This document shows positions 7,765-18,004 of a stretch of DNA of 64,000 nucleotides, piece after piece. The stretch is taken from the NCBI RefSeq assembly GCF_014850955.1, contig NZ_JACXSS010000001.1:2418001-2482000 (forward strand). Reading direction: 5' to 3'. Under the pieces are notes generated by a model. The model searched no databases and was not told the origin of the DNA. It was given only the letters and a program-made list of their open reading frames with translations. Each line of letters starts with the position of its first letter. Within the stretch, counting starts at the first letter, position 1. Source of the stretch: Methylomonas albis. GTDB lineage: Bacteria > Pseudomonadota > Gammaproteobacteria > Methylococcales > Methylomonadaceae. The translations under genes were made by a program, and so were the position numbers.

Positions 7765-10700
7765 TTAACCCACCCATACACGAGCATTTCTGAACATTCG
7801 CAACCAAGCGCCATCTTCCAGCCAATCGGCCGGATGCCAAGAGTTTTGTATTGCCCTGAAACAACGTTCCGGATGCGGCATCATGATGGTAAAGCGGCCA
7901 TCGGCGGTAGTTAGACCGGTAATGCCTGACGGCGAACCGTTCGGGTTGGCCGGAAACGCCTCGGTTTCATTGCCGTAATTATCCACATAACTGATCGCGA
8001 TTTTCGCACCCACGGTCTTATCAGAACCGAATTCGGCGCGACCTTCACCATGAGCTACCACGACCGGCAGTATCGAACCCGCCATGCCTTGAAAGAAGAT
8101 CGACGGCGATGCTTGTACCTTGACCCTCGCCACCCGCGCCTCGAACTGTTCCGAAAGGTTGCGTTTGAAGGCCGGCCAATGTTCGGCGCCGGGGATGATG
8201 TCTTTCAAGCCGGACATCATTTGGCAACCGTTGCAGACGCCAAGGCCGAAGGTATCGTGACGGGCAAAGAAGGCGGCGAATTCGTCGCGAGCCTTGGGGT
8301 TGAACAAGATGGAGTTGGCCCAGCCGCCGCCGGCACCCAACACGTCGCCGTAGGAGAAGCCGCCGCAAGCCACCAAGCCTTTGAAATCCGCCAGGCTGAC
8401 CCGACCGGAAATGATGTCGGTCATGTGCACGTCTATGGCCGCGAAGCCGGCTCTATCAAAGGCCGCAGCCATCTCGACATGGCCGTTGACGCCTTGTTCG
8501 CGCAAGATGGCGACTTTCGGGCGTTCAGCAGCCGAGAACTTGGCGGCTATATCGTCGTTGATGTCGTAATTCAGCACGACGGACAAGCCCGGATCGTTGT
8601 CGTCGGCAATTCGTTCGAATTGTTGGCGCGCGCAATCGGGATTGTCGCGCAAAGCTTGCATTCGGTAGCTGACTTCCGACCAGGTTTTTTGCAATTCGGG
8701 GCGGTTGGCACTGTAGATTTCTTGTCCGTTCTGAACGATGCGCAAGCCTTGACCCGATACCACCTTGCCGACGACATGGGTAAATTCGTCCAGACCGGCT
8801 TGATCCAGCAAACGGGCGACATGATCCAGCTCGCCAGTCTTGACTTGCACTACAACGCCCAGCTCTTCGTTGAACAAGGCCGCCAAAGCGTCGCCGCCCA
8901 GTTCGGAAATATCCAGATCGACGCCCTTGCGGCCGGCGAATAGCATTTCGGTCACAGTCGCCAGCAAACCGCCGTCGGCGCGATCATGATAAGCCAGCAA
9001 CAGACCTTTTTCGTTCAAAGCCTGAATGGTATCGAAGAAGCGTTTGAATAAACCGGCATCGTCCAGATCAGGCGCCCGGTTGCCGAGCTGGTTGTAAACC
9101 TGCGCCAGCACCGAACCGCCCAGGCGATTCTTGCCATGGCCCAGATCGATCAGCAATAACACGCTGTCTTCGTCGCGCAGCTCGGGCGTCAGGGTTTTGC
9201 GAACATCCTGTACCGGCGCGAAAGCGGTAATAATCAGCGACAGCGGCGAAGTCATGGTCGTGTCTTCCCATACGCTCTTCATCGACAAGGAATCCTTGCC
9301 GACCGGAATGGCGATGCCCAATTCAGGACACAATTCCATGCCCACCGCCTTGACGGTATCGAACAATGCTGCGTCTTCTCCAGGGCTACCGCAAGCCGCC
9401 ATCCAGTTGGCGGATAGCTTTACATCACTAAGTTTGCCGATACGCGCCGCCGCCAGATTGGTCAAAGCCTCGCCTATCGCCATGCGTCCTGAGGCCGGGC
9501 CATTGATAAGCGCTAATGGCGTGCGTTCGCCCATCGCCATGGCTTCACCGGAGTGCGCATAAAAACCGGATGCGGTCACCGCAACATCGGCCACCGGAAT
9601 TTGCCAGGGACCGACCATCTGGTCGCGCGCCACCAAACCGGTCACCGAGCGATCTCCGATATGAATCAAGAAACTCTTGTCTGCCACAGCCGGGAATGCC
9701 AAAACGCGTTTCACGGCTTCCGCCAGATCAACTTTATCCAGTTGCAGACTCGGCAAATTCTTGTTTAACCGTTGCACATTTCTATGCATTTTCGGCGGCT
9801 TGCCGAACAGCACGGACATCGGCAAATCGACGGGGTGACCGCCGACGGACATGGATGTGCTAGTGTCGCCGGAAGCAGGATGCTGGGGGCGACCTAGCCA
9901 TTCGTCGCTCAGGGTCAAATGCTCGGCATCGGTGGCTTCACCTATCACCGCATACAAGCAATGCTCGCGTTTGCAGAACGATTCGAACAGTTCCAGCGAT
10001 TCCGGTTTGATTGCCACCACATAGCGTTCCTGGGCTTCGTTGCACCAGATCTGCATCGGCGACATGCCTTTGTCGGCGTTCTGCACCTTACGCAGCTCGA
10101 AGCGGCCGCCGCGGTCGCAGTCGTGAATGATCTCGGGTACCGCATTCGACAAACCGCCGGCGCCGATGTCGTGGATCGAGATAACCGGCGTGTTCTCGCC
10201 CAGCGAGTTGCAATGGTTGATGACTTCCTGGCAACGGCGCTCCATTTCCGGGTTTTCGCGTTGAACGGATGCAAAATCCAGTTCTGCGGCACTTTCGCCG
10301 GAGGTTTGCGAGGACGCCGCACCGCCGCCCAGGCCGATGAGCATGGCCGGACCACCCAAGATAATGATCAATGAGCCAGCCGGAATTGGCTGTTTGTCGA
10401 CCAGCATCGGCCGGATATTACCCATGCCGCCGGCGATCATGATGGGTTTGTGGTAACCGCGGTATTGGTTGGCTTCGCCGGTTTCAGAAGGTTGTTCGAA
10501 GCTGCGAAAGTAGCCGGCGATATTGGGCCGGCCGAATTCGTTATTGAACGCCGCGCCGCCTATAGGACCTTCCAGCATAATGTCCAAAGCCGAAACGATA
10601 CGCTCGGGTTTGCCGTAATCGGCTTCCCAAGGTTGCGAAAAACCGGGAATTTTTAGATGCGACACGCTGAAACCGGTCAGGCCGGCTTTGGTCGCAGAAC

Positions 10701-11715
10701 CCCGACCAGTAGCGCCTTCGTCGCGAATTTCGCCGCCGGAACCGGTCGCCGCGCCGGGATGCGGTGAAATCGCGGTCGGATGGTTGTGGGTTTCCACCTT
10801 CATCAGCATATGCGCTGCTTCCTCGACATAGCCGTAGGCATAGTTATTCGCCGCATCGCGAATGAACACCTGTGCGGTCGGGCCTTCCAGCACCGAGGAG
10901 TTGTCGCTGTAGGCCGACAACACGCCTTGAGGATTCAAGGTGTGGGTGTTGCGTATCATCGCGAACAGCGACTTGGCCTGCTCTTCGCCGTCGATAGTCC
11001 AACTGGCGTTGAAGATTTTGTGCCGGCAATGTTCCGAGTTAGCCTGGGCAAACATCATGAGTTCCACATCGGTCGGATTGCGGCCCAAACTGACAAAACT
11101 CTCGGTCAAATAATCGATCTCGTCGGCAGACAAAGCCATGCCTAATTCGGTGTTGGCTTTAAGTAGTGCATCCCTGCCCTGCTCAATGATGGCTACTTTC
11201 TGTAGCGGCTTGGGCTCGTGTTCGGCAAACAAATCCAGTTCAGCCTGATCGTAAACGACTTGCTGGATCATTCTGTCGTGCAGTAAAGCCGCCAACTGAT
11301 GTTTGCTGGCATCGTTCAAAGTTTCGGTAGTAGTAAAGCGATATTCGATACCCCGTTCGATACGTTTCACCGCCGACAAGCCGCAACGCTCGGCTATTTC
11401 CGACGCTTTACTGGACCATGGCGAAATAGTACCTAAACGCGGTACCACCCATAGCGATACGGAGACTTGGTTCGCCGGCGATTGGCCGCCATCTTCTAGC
11501 GTTGGCACATTTTCGATATTTTCCTGGCTATAGCCGTAATCGAGCAAGCGTTCCAACATAGCCAATTGCTCGACAGGCAAATCGCCATCGATTTGCACAA
11601 AATGCTGAAATCGGGCGCTAACGGCAATGATGCTACCGGCGATGGCCTGCAGTTCGGCCGACAGTTTTTCGATACGAAAACGGGAAAGAGCGGAGGTTCC
11701 GGATAGGGTCAACAT
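7765..11715 (-). CDS. purL: Phosphoribosylformylglycinamidine synthase
   Basis: Fourth step of de novo purine synthesis: FGAR to FGAM using ATP and glutamine. At 1316 residues it is the large single-chain type found in proteobacteria. It has an N-terminal linker region, two AIR-synthase-like ATP-binding halves (for example [19 protein letters not shown]), and a C-terminal class I glutaminase. The glutaminase nucleophile is in [13 protein letters not shown] and its histidine in PHPERCFR. The start [18 protein letters not shown] matches the family. No other pur gene is adjacent. Identification is secure. Confidence 0.98.
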   Translation of the reverse strand: MLTLSGTSALSRFRIEKLSAELQAIAGSIIAVSARFQHFVQIDGDLPVEQLAMLERLLDYGYSQENIENVPTLEDGGQSPANQVSVSLWVVPRLGTISPWSSKASEIAERCGLSAVKRIERGIEYRFTTTETLNDASKHQLAALLHDRMIQQVVYDQAELDLFAEHEPKPLQKVAIIEQGRDALLKANTELGMALSADEIDYLTESFVSLGRNPTDVELMMFAQANSEHCRHKIFNASWTIDGEEQAKSLFAMIRNTHTLNPQGVLSAYSDNSSVLEGPTAQVFIRDAANNYAYGYVEEAAHMLMKVETHNHPTAISPHPGAATGSGGEIRDEGATGRGSATKAGLTGFSVSHLKIPGFSQPWEADYGKPERIVSALDIMLEGPIGGAAFNNEFGRPNIAGYFRSFEQPSETGEANQYRGYHKPIMIAGGMGNIRPMLVDKQPIPAGSLIIILGGPAMLIGLGGGAASSQTSGESAAELDFASVQRENPEMERRCQEVINHCNSLGENTPVISIHDIGAGGLSNAVPEIIHDCDRGGRFELRKVQNADKGMSPMQIWCNEAQERYVVAIKPESLELFESFCKREHCLYAVIGEATDAEHLTLSDEWLGRPQHPASGDTSTSMSVGGHPVDLPMSVLFGKPPKMHRNVQRLNKNLPSLQLDKVDLAEAVKRVLAFPAVADKSFLIHIGDRSVTGLVARDQMVGPWQIPVADVAVTASGFYAHSGEAMAMGERTPLALINGPASGRMAIGEALTNLAAARIGKLSDVKLSANWMAACGSPGEDAALFDTVKAVGMELCPELGIAIPVGKDSLSMKSVWEDTTMTSPLSLIITAFAPVQDVRKTLTPELRDEDSVLLLIDLGHGKNRLGGSVLAQVYNQLGNRAPDLDDAGLFKRFFDTIQALNEKGLLLAYHDRADGGLLATVTEMLFAGRKGVDLDISELGGDALAALFNEELGVVVQVKTGELDHVARLLDQAGLDEFTHVVGKVVSGQGLRIVQNGQEIYSANRPELQKTWSEVSYRMQALRDNPDCARQQFERIADDNDPGLSVVLNYDINDDIAAKFSAAERPKVAILREQGVNGHVEMAAAFDRAGFAAIDVHMTDIISGRVSLADFKGLVACGGFSYGDVLGAGGGWANSILFNPKARDEFAAFFARHDTFGLGVCNGCQMMSGLKDIIPGAEHWPAFKRNLSEQFEARVARVKVQASPSIFFQGMAGSILPVVVAHGEGRAEFGSDKTVGAKIAISYVDNYGNETEAFPANPNGSPSGITGLTTADGRFTIMMPHPERCFRAIQNSWHPADWLEDGAWLRMFRNARVWVG

Positions 11716-11820
11716 GGGCTGTGTTTGAATCGATGTTTATAGCTGAAAGAGATAAATACGGGGCATCCCGGAGTAAAACCCGGCAAGCCCCAAATCGCAA
11801 GCGCAAGAATTGCAGTGGTC

Positions 11821-12576
11821 CTACTGTGGTGCAGCAGTGCTATCGGCAGCACCATCCGCCTTTGCTGGGGTACTGCTGGGAATATCCAGGTTAATGCCTT
11901 CGGTTATTAATCTGAGCAAAGAAGTTGCGGCGGTATTTGACAGGGTTTTGCCGTCGCTATCCTGCACGGTAACTTCGGTAAGCAGCTCATCGAGTTGATG
12001 TAGACTCACCCGATATTCTTGTTCTTGACTAGGATCGTCGCCGAATAAAAAATTGATTTCGTCCAAAATCGAGCCATCTTCCGGCTTAATCGCGTTAGGG
12101 TCGTATTTTACGAAGAAATAGCCTTTATCCATATTCCGCTCGACCACTTCCAATTTTTCCCGGCTCAAGGCTTTGCCAACTGTCCACCACGCTTGGGTCG
12201 CGGATTGATCAATTTGCAAACTGCTGACGCCACTGCTAGCGGTGCTTTGCGCACTATGCCCGGAGGCGGGTGTTGCTACAGTCTGATTAGCTTCGGGTTT
12301 CTCCGACTTGCCGGGTACTGACTCGGCGGTATCAGGGGCCGGAGATTTGACAGACTCTTGCTGCACCGGTGCGACTGTGGGTTCCGGCGTATTGCTTAGC
12401 GGGCGCGTCGCCAAGGTTTTGGTTTTCAGATCATCCGGGACGACCAATTCAGGGATTTCGGTCGTAAATTGATAATCTCTTTCCTTATCCGGAAACCAGC
12501 TTTTGATGGTGCTGCAAGATGCATTCACCAACAATGCCGAAACCAGCACCACACGACCGTATAGGCTAATTTTCAT
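11821..12576 (-). CDS. bamC: Outer-membrane assembly lipoprotein BamC
   Basis: 251-residue lipoprotein, accessory member of the BAM complex inserting outer-membrane proteins. The N-terminus MKISLYGRVVLVSALLVNASC ends in a slightly atypical lipobox (NASC). A short conserved stretch with YQFTTEIPELVVPDDL follows, then a Pro/Ser/Ala-rich linker and C-terminal helix-grip domains containing RVSLHQLDELLTEVTV. The ATG at 12576 lies two bases beyond the dapA stop and is chosen because the signal peptide starts there. dapA-bamC (dapA-nlpB) is the usual gammaproteobacterial order, which supports the call. Confidence 0.9.
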   Translation of the reverse strand: MKISLYGRVVLVSALLVNASCSTIKSWFPDKERDYQFTTEIPELVVPDDLKTKTLATRPLSNTPEPTVAPVQQESVKSPAPDTAESVPGKSEKPEANQTVATPASGHSAQSTASSGVSSLQIDQSATQAWWTVGKALSREKLEVVERNMDKGYFFVKYDPNAIKPEDGSILDEINFLFGDDPSQEQEYRVSLHQLDELLTEVTVQDSDGKTLSNTAATSLLRLITEGINLDIPSSTPAKADGAADSTAAPQ

Positions 12577-12578
12577 GC

Positions 12579-13453
12579 TTATAAAACACCGGCTTGATGC
12601 ATCGCTGCGCGCACAGTAGCGAAACAGTCCTCGGTTAACCAAGTCAAGGGCAAACGAATGCCGTTGCCCATCAAGCCCATTTCAGCCACCGCCCATTTGA
12701 CGGGAATAGGATTGGACTGAACGAACAGGCTGCCATGTAATCCGGTCAATTTGGCGTCTATCGCCTCGGCAGTTGCGCGATCACCGCTCATCGCCGCTGC
12801 CAACATTTCATGTACGAGCTTAGGCGCCACGTTGCCGGTTACCGTGATGCTGCCGTTACCACCCAACAAACAAAATTCGCAACTGGTGGCGTCGTCACCG
12901 GTATACAGCGCAAAATCATCGCCGGTTAAATCCCTAATCTGCTTCACTCTTTCCAGTTTGCCGGTGGCTTCTTTCACCCCGACTATATTGGCGATTTTAG
13001 CTAGACGCCCGACGGTTTCCGGCAACAGATCGCAAGCGGTACGGCCTGGCACGTTGTAGAGGATTTGCGGAATGTCGACCGCTTCGGCGATGGCTTTGTA
13101 ATGCAGATACAAACCTTCCTGAGTCGGCTTGTTGTAATAAGGCGTGACCAGCAAACAGGCATCCGCCCCGGCTTGCTTGGCTTTTTGGGTCAGACGAATG
13201 GCTTCACGCGTGCAATTGGCGCCGGTGCCGGCAATCACCGGTATCCGCCCCGACACGCAATCGACGATAAATTTAATTACCGCACAATGTTCGTCTTCGT
13301 CGAGAGTGGCCGATTCACCAGTGGTACCGACCGCTACCAAGGCGTCGCTACCCTGCTCTATATGAAATTCTACCAGCCGTTTCAGACTGGCTTCATCCAC
13401 CGCACCGTCTTCCATCATGGGGTTACCAGTGCAACGATACTACCTTGAATCAT
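12579..13453 (-). CDS. dapA: 4-hydroxy-tetrahydrodipicolinate synthase, with an apparent one-base frameshift near the 5' end
   Basis: First committed step of lysine/diaminopimelate synthesis, condensing pyruvate with aspartate semialdehyde. Family hallmarks are GTTGESATL, the tyrosine in LYNVPGRT and the Schiff-base lysine in GVKEATGK. The expected N-terminus MIQGSIVALVTP starts at 13453, but after the CCA at 13418-13420 that frame hits TGA. The rest of the protein (MMEDGAVDEASL...) is in another frame starting at 13418. One base is missing after the ACCCC run. As the gene is normally essential and everything downstream is intact, a sequencing error is the simplest explanation. Starting at 13418 would remove a conserved strand. 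Confidence 0.9.
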
Positions 13454-13522
13454 GCAAATCTCTCGTGTTTAGGTATATAAAACTGAGCCATTATATCAAG
13501 CTAGCCCTGAAAACTCAGCCTG

Positions 13523-13984
13523 TTATATTTGTCTGACGGCTAGAAATCTATCCAGCGCGTTCGCGAAGTTTTGCACATTTTTCGCCGCCATGGCTGCTAC
13601 GCCGCCAGATGCCAAACCGTTATCGCGCAAACCTTCCATGAAATCGCGCATGGCCAGTTTTTCGCCGATATTCTCGACAGTGTAAGCTTCACCGCGCGGA
13701 TTAATCACAAAACCCTGCTTGGCGATGATTTTCGCTGCCAGTGGAATGTCGCCGGTAATAGCCAAATCACCGGCCCGCAGATGCTCGACGATATAATTAT
13801 CAGCCACATCAAAGCCGCCGCTGACGCGAATGGATTTAATATAGCGGGACGGCGGCGCGGCGACGGTTTGATTGGCGATCAGCAGCAACTCCAATTGTCG
13901 TTTTTGCGCGACGCGGAACAGTACGGTTTTAATCAGATTAGGGCAAGCGTCAGCATCCACCCAAATTTTGATTGCCATACTCAT
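13523..13984 (-). CDS. UPF0178 (YaiI/YqxD, DUF188) family protein
   Basis: 153-residue protein of the DUF188 family, whose fold is related to PIN/NYN-type nucleases. Recognised from IWVDADACP near the start, IRVSGGFDVADNYIVE in the middle, and DLAITGDIPLA. No experimentally firm function is known to me. The ATG at 13984 overlaps the upstream PAP2 stop as ATGA, which decides the start and implies translational coupling. A longer in-frame start upstream exists but would lie within the PAP2 gene and adds a sequence unlike the family. Confidence 0.88.
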   Translation of the reverse strand: MSMAIKIWVDADACPNLIKTVLFRVAQKRQLELLLIANQTVAAPPSRYIKSIRVSGGFDVADNYIVEHLRAGDLAITGDIPLAAKIIAKQGFVINPRGEAYTVENIGEKLAMRDFMEGLRDNGLASGGVAAMAAKNVQNFANALDRFLAVRQI

Positions 13985-14676
13985 TGATCGGCCTTGGTGA
14001 CAGGTTTGATACGAACATACCAGCCGTAGTACAAGGCATAAGCCACCAAAAACACCAAGTATCCGGACCACAAAATATCTGACGCAAAATGCCCGCCCGA
14101 AGTCATCCGTGTAAAACCCAAGGTCCAAGCCAACACTATGGTCAGCAAAAAATAAAGCGCTTTGTGATTTTGCGACAAAAAATACAAAGCAAAAAACGCA
14201 TAGCCCACCGAGCAATGGCCGCAAACAAAGGACTTATCCAGGGTGTGGCCGAATTTGGCAGGCGGCACATACGGATACTGGCCACCGAATTCGCTAACAT
14301 GCACGGGCCGGGGTCTACCCCAATGATCTTTAACGATAAGATTGACTACCAGACCCGGACCTAAAGCAATGACTAGCAGAATGTATAAGGCCTTCCTGCG
14401 AAAGCGTTGCGTGTAGGCATGAAAATGACTCAGGACGTAAACCGCCAACGCTATCACACCGGACCACATGGTGAATGGAAAAGCGTAGTCGTACAACAGC
14501 TTCAACGGCCACCAATGCTGCGTCGGCCAGACATCGCTGGGATTTTCCGGATGATAAAACAAGGCCGCCAAGCGTAAATCCAGATCTGTCAGCCAAAACA
14601 ATAGCGTGGTCAGTGCCGCCAATATCAACACCAGCAATAGTTCGTTGCGCGCGCGTCTAATTTTCTGATGGGGCAT
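13981..14676 (-). CDS. PAP2-family membrane phosphatase
   Basis: 231 residues with about six hydrophobic segments: an inner-membrane phosphatase of the PAP2 superfamily (lipid A, undecaprenyl pyrophosphate or phosphatidate-type substrates). The three motifs are present as KDHWGRPRP, SFVCGHCS and TRMTSGGHFASD. The second motif has CGH where SGH is usual, but the catalytic histidines are kept. A Shine-Dalgarno AAGGA precedes the ATG, which overlaps the upstream glycosyltransferase gene by 20 bases. Together with that gene it suggests envelope-lipid modification; the exact substrate is open. Confidence 0.87.
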   Translation of the reverse strand: MPHQKIRRARNELLLVLILAALTTLLFWLTDLDLRLAALFYHPENPSDVWPTQHWWPLKLLYDYAFPFTMWSGVIALAVYVLSHFHAYTQRFRRKALYILLVIALGPGLVVNLIVKDHWGRPRPVHVSEFGGQYPYVPPAKFGHTLDKSFVCGHCSVGYAFFALYFLSQNHKALYFLLTIVLAWTLGFTRMTSGGHFASDILWSGYLVFLVAYALYYGWYVRIKPVTKADQ

Positions 14677-16198
14677 ATCCTTCCTTAACTAATGCCGGCC
14701 GAACAGTTTCCGGCCAAAACTTCAGGTTTTCACCTAAATACAGGTAATAGGGTGAGTTTGGCTTACTGGGATTAGGAATTTGCGCCAAAAATCGGAAATT
14801 TTCGAACGCGGTTTTCAATTCAGCAGGTAAACCTTCCGCCGGCGTTTCCCCAATCACAAAACCGTTTTTACCGATAAATGCTTGCGGACCGGACCAGACT
14901 TCGTACTGCGAGGTCACCAAACCACTGCTTTCATAACGATAAACCTTGGGGTGATCCGGTAAATAAAAAGCCAACTCGCTTGCCAAATAACGGTGGCCCA
15001 AGGCTACCACAAAGGTATTTTCCGGATTCGGCAAACTGATCAAACGCTCGAAATGCACATTTATCGCTAATTCCTGCCAACTGTTAAAGCGTTTGGTGGG
15101 ATCGAACGCCGAATTTTGCAATTTGAAGACTTGTAACACGATGGGTAAGGAATAGGTCAACAGCACCATCGCCAAACCCAGTGCAACGCCGTATTTCAAG
15201 GCTGTTTTCCAGGCGCCAGCCAGCCAGTTGCCCACCAACAAAATCAGGCCGGTAAAATAAAAAGGCATTGGCCAATTGCCTTGGGCTTTTTGCAGAACAC
15301 TGAGTAGCAACACGCCCAGCAGTAAAGCTGGCCCCATCAATAGTAAAAAGCGTTGCTCCGCAGCCAAGTGTTTAAAATTGAGCGCCGCTTGCGCGCTGCT
15401 AATCACCACCAATACAAACAGCAGCGGCGAGACCAATAAAATCTGATAGAGCAGAAAATCCCCAGCCCATTGCAAATGCTTAACCAGGCTTACCGGTTCG
15501 TGGTTGCCGAAATGGCTTTTGCTATGCCCGAACATCACCCAATCGTGTTGCTGGTTCCACCATAAAATCGGCACTGCCGCGAGGATAATGGGTAGCAAAT
15601 ACAGCCAAAACTCTTTTTTCAGCAAGGGCCGCCGCTGACCATCCAAGGACAAAAATATCAGCAACATCAAGGGTAAGATCAGTGCGGACTGCTTGCTCAG
15701 CAAGGCCGCCGCACTCGCAAAACCCGCCCATAACCAGGCTCGCGCTTGCTTGTCGAACAATGCTCGTCTTAAATAATAAACGCTCATCATCCAGAAACAA
15801 TACAGCGGCGCATCTATGGTCATCAGGAAGTTGGCCAACACATTGATAGGCGTGGCCAGCACCAGTAACAGCGCCATGGCAGCGCCGCGCGCACCGTAAA
15901 ATGCCTTGGCTGTCGCGTGAAAAAAACCTAGAAATACCGTACCCAGCACTAGAGCCGGCAAACGCACGGTAAAGGTATGATCGCCCAACAACCAGGTAAA
16001 CGCACCAATCAACCAGGCTATCATCGGCGGCTTGCTGTAATAACACCAATCCGGTTGCCGCGACCAATCCCAGTAATAGCTTTCGTCGCCGATCAAATCG
16101 AAACCGTTGATCAGCAAAAATCCGCCGCGCAACAGCATGATCACCAGCAGCAGCGCCAGCGTATGTGCGTCTATCCAGCGTAATACTCTCTCAGACAT
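14657..16198 (-). CDS. GT39-type (ArnT/PMT-like) membrane glycosyltransferase
   Basis: 513 residues with many membrane helices and a soluble C-terminal portion. The first periplasmic loop has the acidic pair in LIGDESYYWDWSRQPDW followed by YYSKPPMIAW, characteristic of dolichyl/undecaprenyl-phosphate-mannose type transferases that use lipid-linked sugars. Members transfer a sugar to lipid A, glycolipids or proteins. The coupling with a PAP2 phosphatase favours an envelope lipid acceptor (inference). It lies directly downstream of recJ on the same strand and its stop overlaps the PAP2 start. Confidence 0.85.
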   Translation of the reverse strand: MSERVLRWIDAHTLALLLVIMLLRGGFLLINGFDLIGDESYYWDWSRQPDWCYYSKPPMIAWLIGAFTWLLGDHTFTVRLPALVLGTVFLGFFHATAKAFYGARGAAMALLLVLATPINVLANFLMTIDAPLYCFWMMSVYYLRRALFDKQARAWLWAGFASAAALLSKQSALILPLMLLIFLSLDGQRRPLLKKEFWLYLLPIILAAVPILWWNQQHDWVMFGHSKSHFGNHEPVSLVKHLQWAGDFLLYQILLVSPLLFVLVVISSAQAALNFKHLAAEQRFLLLMGPALLLGVLLLSVLQKAQGNWPMPFYFTGLILLVGNWLAGAWKTALKYGVALGLAMVLLTYSLPIVLQVFKLQNSAFDPTKRFNSWQELAINVHFERLISLPNPENTFVVALGHRYLASELAFYLPDHPKVYRYESSGLVTSQYEVWSGPQAFIGKNGFVIGETPAEGLPAELKTAFENFRFLAQIPNPSKPNSPYYLYLGENLKFWPETVRPALVKEGYAPSEN

Positions 16199-16204
16199 AG
16201 GCGC

Positions 16205-17950
16205 TTATTCCCATTTCTCCAGATAATGCACCAATAGTTGCAGGCTGCGCTGCCCGCGAAATTCATTAATATCCAGCTTATACGCCGCGTTGATTTTTCG
16301 GCAACCCAGCCACTTCTCCGGGTGATCGGCGAAAAACGCAATCGCGTCCAACAACTGGCCGCTAAAGGGCAAGCGCAACACAAACTTTAAATGCTGCTGC
16401 CCGACGATGCGGCATTGGATCACATCGAACACGCCATTGAACACCGGCTCCGGAAAGCTCTGCCCCCAAACCGCCACTTGTTGCAACGTTTCCGCGAATG
16501 CCAGCGTCATGTGCTGCTCATCCAAATCGCCGTCGGAATAGACTTTTTGCTCCAGATCCACCCACTCCAATTTCGCCGCCACCGTCTCGGCGAAAGCCAG
16601 CGCAAAATGTGGGTAATCGTGTAGCTTAAGCGTCAGACCCGCCGCCATGGCGTGGCCGCCGAATTTGCTTAAAATTTGCGGATGCTTGGCAGCGATTTCA
16701 CTGAGCACATCGCGAATATGCACACCATTGATGGAGCGTGCCGAACCTTTGATATCGCCATTATCGGCTGGCGCAAATGCGATCACCGGCCGGTGTAAGC
16801 GGTCCTTGATCCGCGACGCCAGGATGCCGATCACCCCTTGATGCCAGTTGCCGTCATACAAACAAACGCCGGCCGGCACGTGTTTTTCATCCAGTGCCTT
16901 CATTTCCGAGAGCAATACCATCGCCTCGGTCTTCATCTGGCCTTCGACTTCTTTTCGGTCTTGGTTCAAGGCATGCAATTGCTCGGCTATGTCATGTGCC
17001 AAGCCGGCATCGTCGGTCAGCAAGCATTGAATGCCTAAAGACATATCGTCCATTCGTCCGGCGGCATTGAGACGCGGCGCAATGGAAAAGCCCAAATCGC
17101 TGGCATGAATCCCGGACAATTGCTTACCGGCCACCTCAGCCAAAGCCTTGATGCCGGGCTGGCATTGCCCGGAGCGGATGCGCAGCAAGCCTTGATGTAC
17201 CAAAATGCGGTTAACCTGATCCAAGGCCACCACGTCCGCCACAGTACCCAAGGCCACATAATCCAGGAGACGCGCCAGATTCGGCTCGGGAATGCCAGCC
17301 TTTTCAAACCAGTGCAATTCACGCAAGCGAATCCGCAAGGCCATCAGGATGTAAAACATCACACCGACACCGGCAATATGTTGGCTCGGAAACTTATCGT
17401 CAGGCAAATTGGGATTAACTATCGCATCGGCATCCGGCAGCTCCGAACCCGGCAAATGGTGATCGGTAATCAACACCTTGATACCGGCGGCCTTGGCAGC
17501 CTTCACCCCATCGATACTGGAAATACCGTTATCGACGGTAACGATAATGTCGGGCGTTTGCCGCTTCACCAGTTCGACGATTTCCGGCGTCAGGCCGTAA
17601 CCGTATTCAAATCGATTAGGCACCACAAAATCCACCTTGCCGGCACCTAACAAGAGCAAGCCTTTTAGAGCCAATGCGCAACTGGTGGCGCCGTCGGCAT
17701 CGAAATCCGCGACCACGGTAATTTTTTGCTGCTGTCTGATCGCGTCTACCAAATGTTCAACCATCTCCTTCATACCGCTTAACAGCCACGGCGACGGTAA
17801 ACTCGCCAGACTACGATCCAGCTCTTCGGTATTTTGTACGCCGCGACTGCTGAAAATGCGTTGCAGAACCGGGTCCATCTCGCCTAAATGCGTATGCTTG
17901 GTCAGCTCCGGCCTGGGTACGATGGCTTTTTTTACGCTTTGCAGATACAT
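16205..17950 (-). CDS. recJ: Single-stranded-DNA-specific exonuclease RecJ
   Basis: 5'-3' ssDNA exonuclease of recombination and mismatch repair, 581 residues. DHH-family motifs appear as VVADFDADGATSCA, VTVDNGIS and ITDHHLPG; the DHHA1 motif is GGHAMAAG. A C-terminal OB-like domain completes the usual length. An ATG at 17974 is in frame but lies inside the thrC terminator hairpin, so the ATG at 17950 (MYLQSVKKAIVPRP) is preferred. No good ribosome-binding site was found for either. Identification is secure. Confidence 0.95.
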   Translation of the reverse strand: MYLQSVKKAIVPRPELTKHTHLGEMDPVLQRIFSSRGVQNTEELDRSLASLPSPWLLSGMKEMVEHLVDAIRQQQKITVVADFDADGATSCALALKGLLLLGAGKVDFVVPNRFEYGYGLTPEIVELVKRQTPDIIVTVDNGISSIDGVKAAKAAGIKVLITDHHLPGSELPDADAIVNPNLPDDKFPSQHIAGVGVMFYILMALRIRLRELHWFEKAGIPEPNLARLLDYVALGTVADVVALDQVNRILVHQGLLRIRSGQCQPGIKALAEVAGKQLSGIHASDLGFSIAPRLNAAGRMDDMSLGIQCLLTDDAGLAHDIAEQLHALNQDRKEVEGQMKTEAMVLLSEMKALDEKHVPAGVCLYDGNWHQGVIGILASRIKDRLHRPVIAFAPADNGDIKGSARSINGVHIRDVLSEIAAKHPQILSKFGGHAMAAGLTLKLHDYPHFALAFAETVAAKLEWVDLEQKVYSDGDLDEQHMTLAFAETLQQVAVWGQSFPEPVFNGVFDVIQCRIVGQQHLKFVLRLPFSGQLLDAIAFFADHPEKWLGCRKINAAYKLDINEFRGQRSLQLLVHYLEKWE

Positions 17951-17960
17951 ATCAAGCAAT

Positions 17961-17984
17961 AAAAAAGCCGGCAATTGCCGGCTT
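17961..17984 (-). terminator. Rho-independent terminator of thrC
   Basis: On the minus strand AAGCCGGC-AATT-GCCGGCTT is followed by four further T's, 20 bases after the thrC stop. It is a compact GC-rich stem of 8 bp with a tetraloop and U-tract, and it separates alaC-hom-thrC from recJ. Confidence 0.85.
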
Positions 17985-18004
17985 GTCGATGATCATGTTT
18001 AAAA

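Noticed and set aside
8050..8943. 297-codon open frame on the plus strand opposite purL
   Set aside because: purL is secure on the other strand through this whole interval; the frame is an antisense shadow in GC-rich coding DNA.
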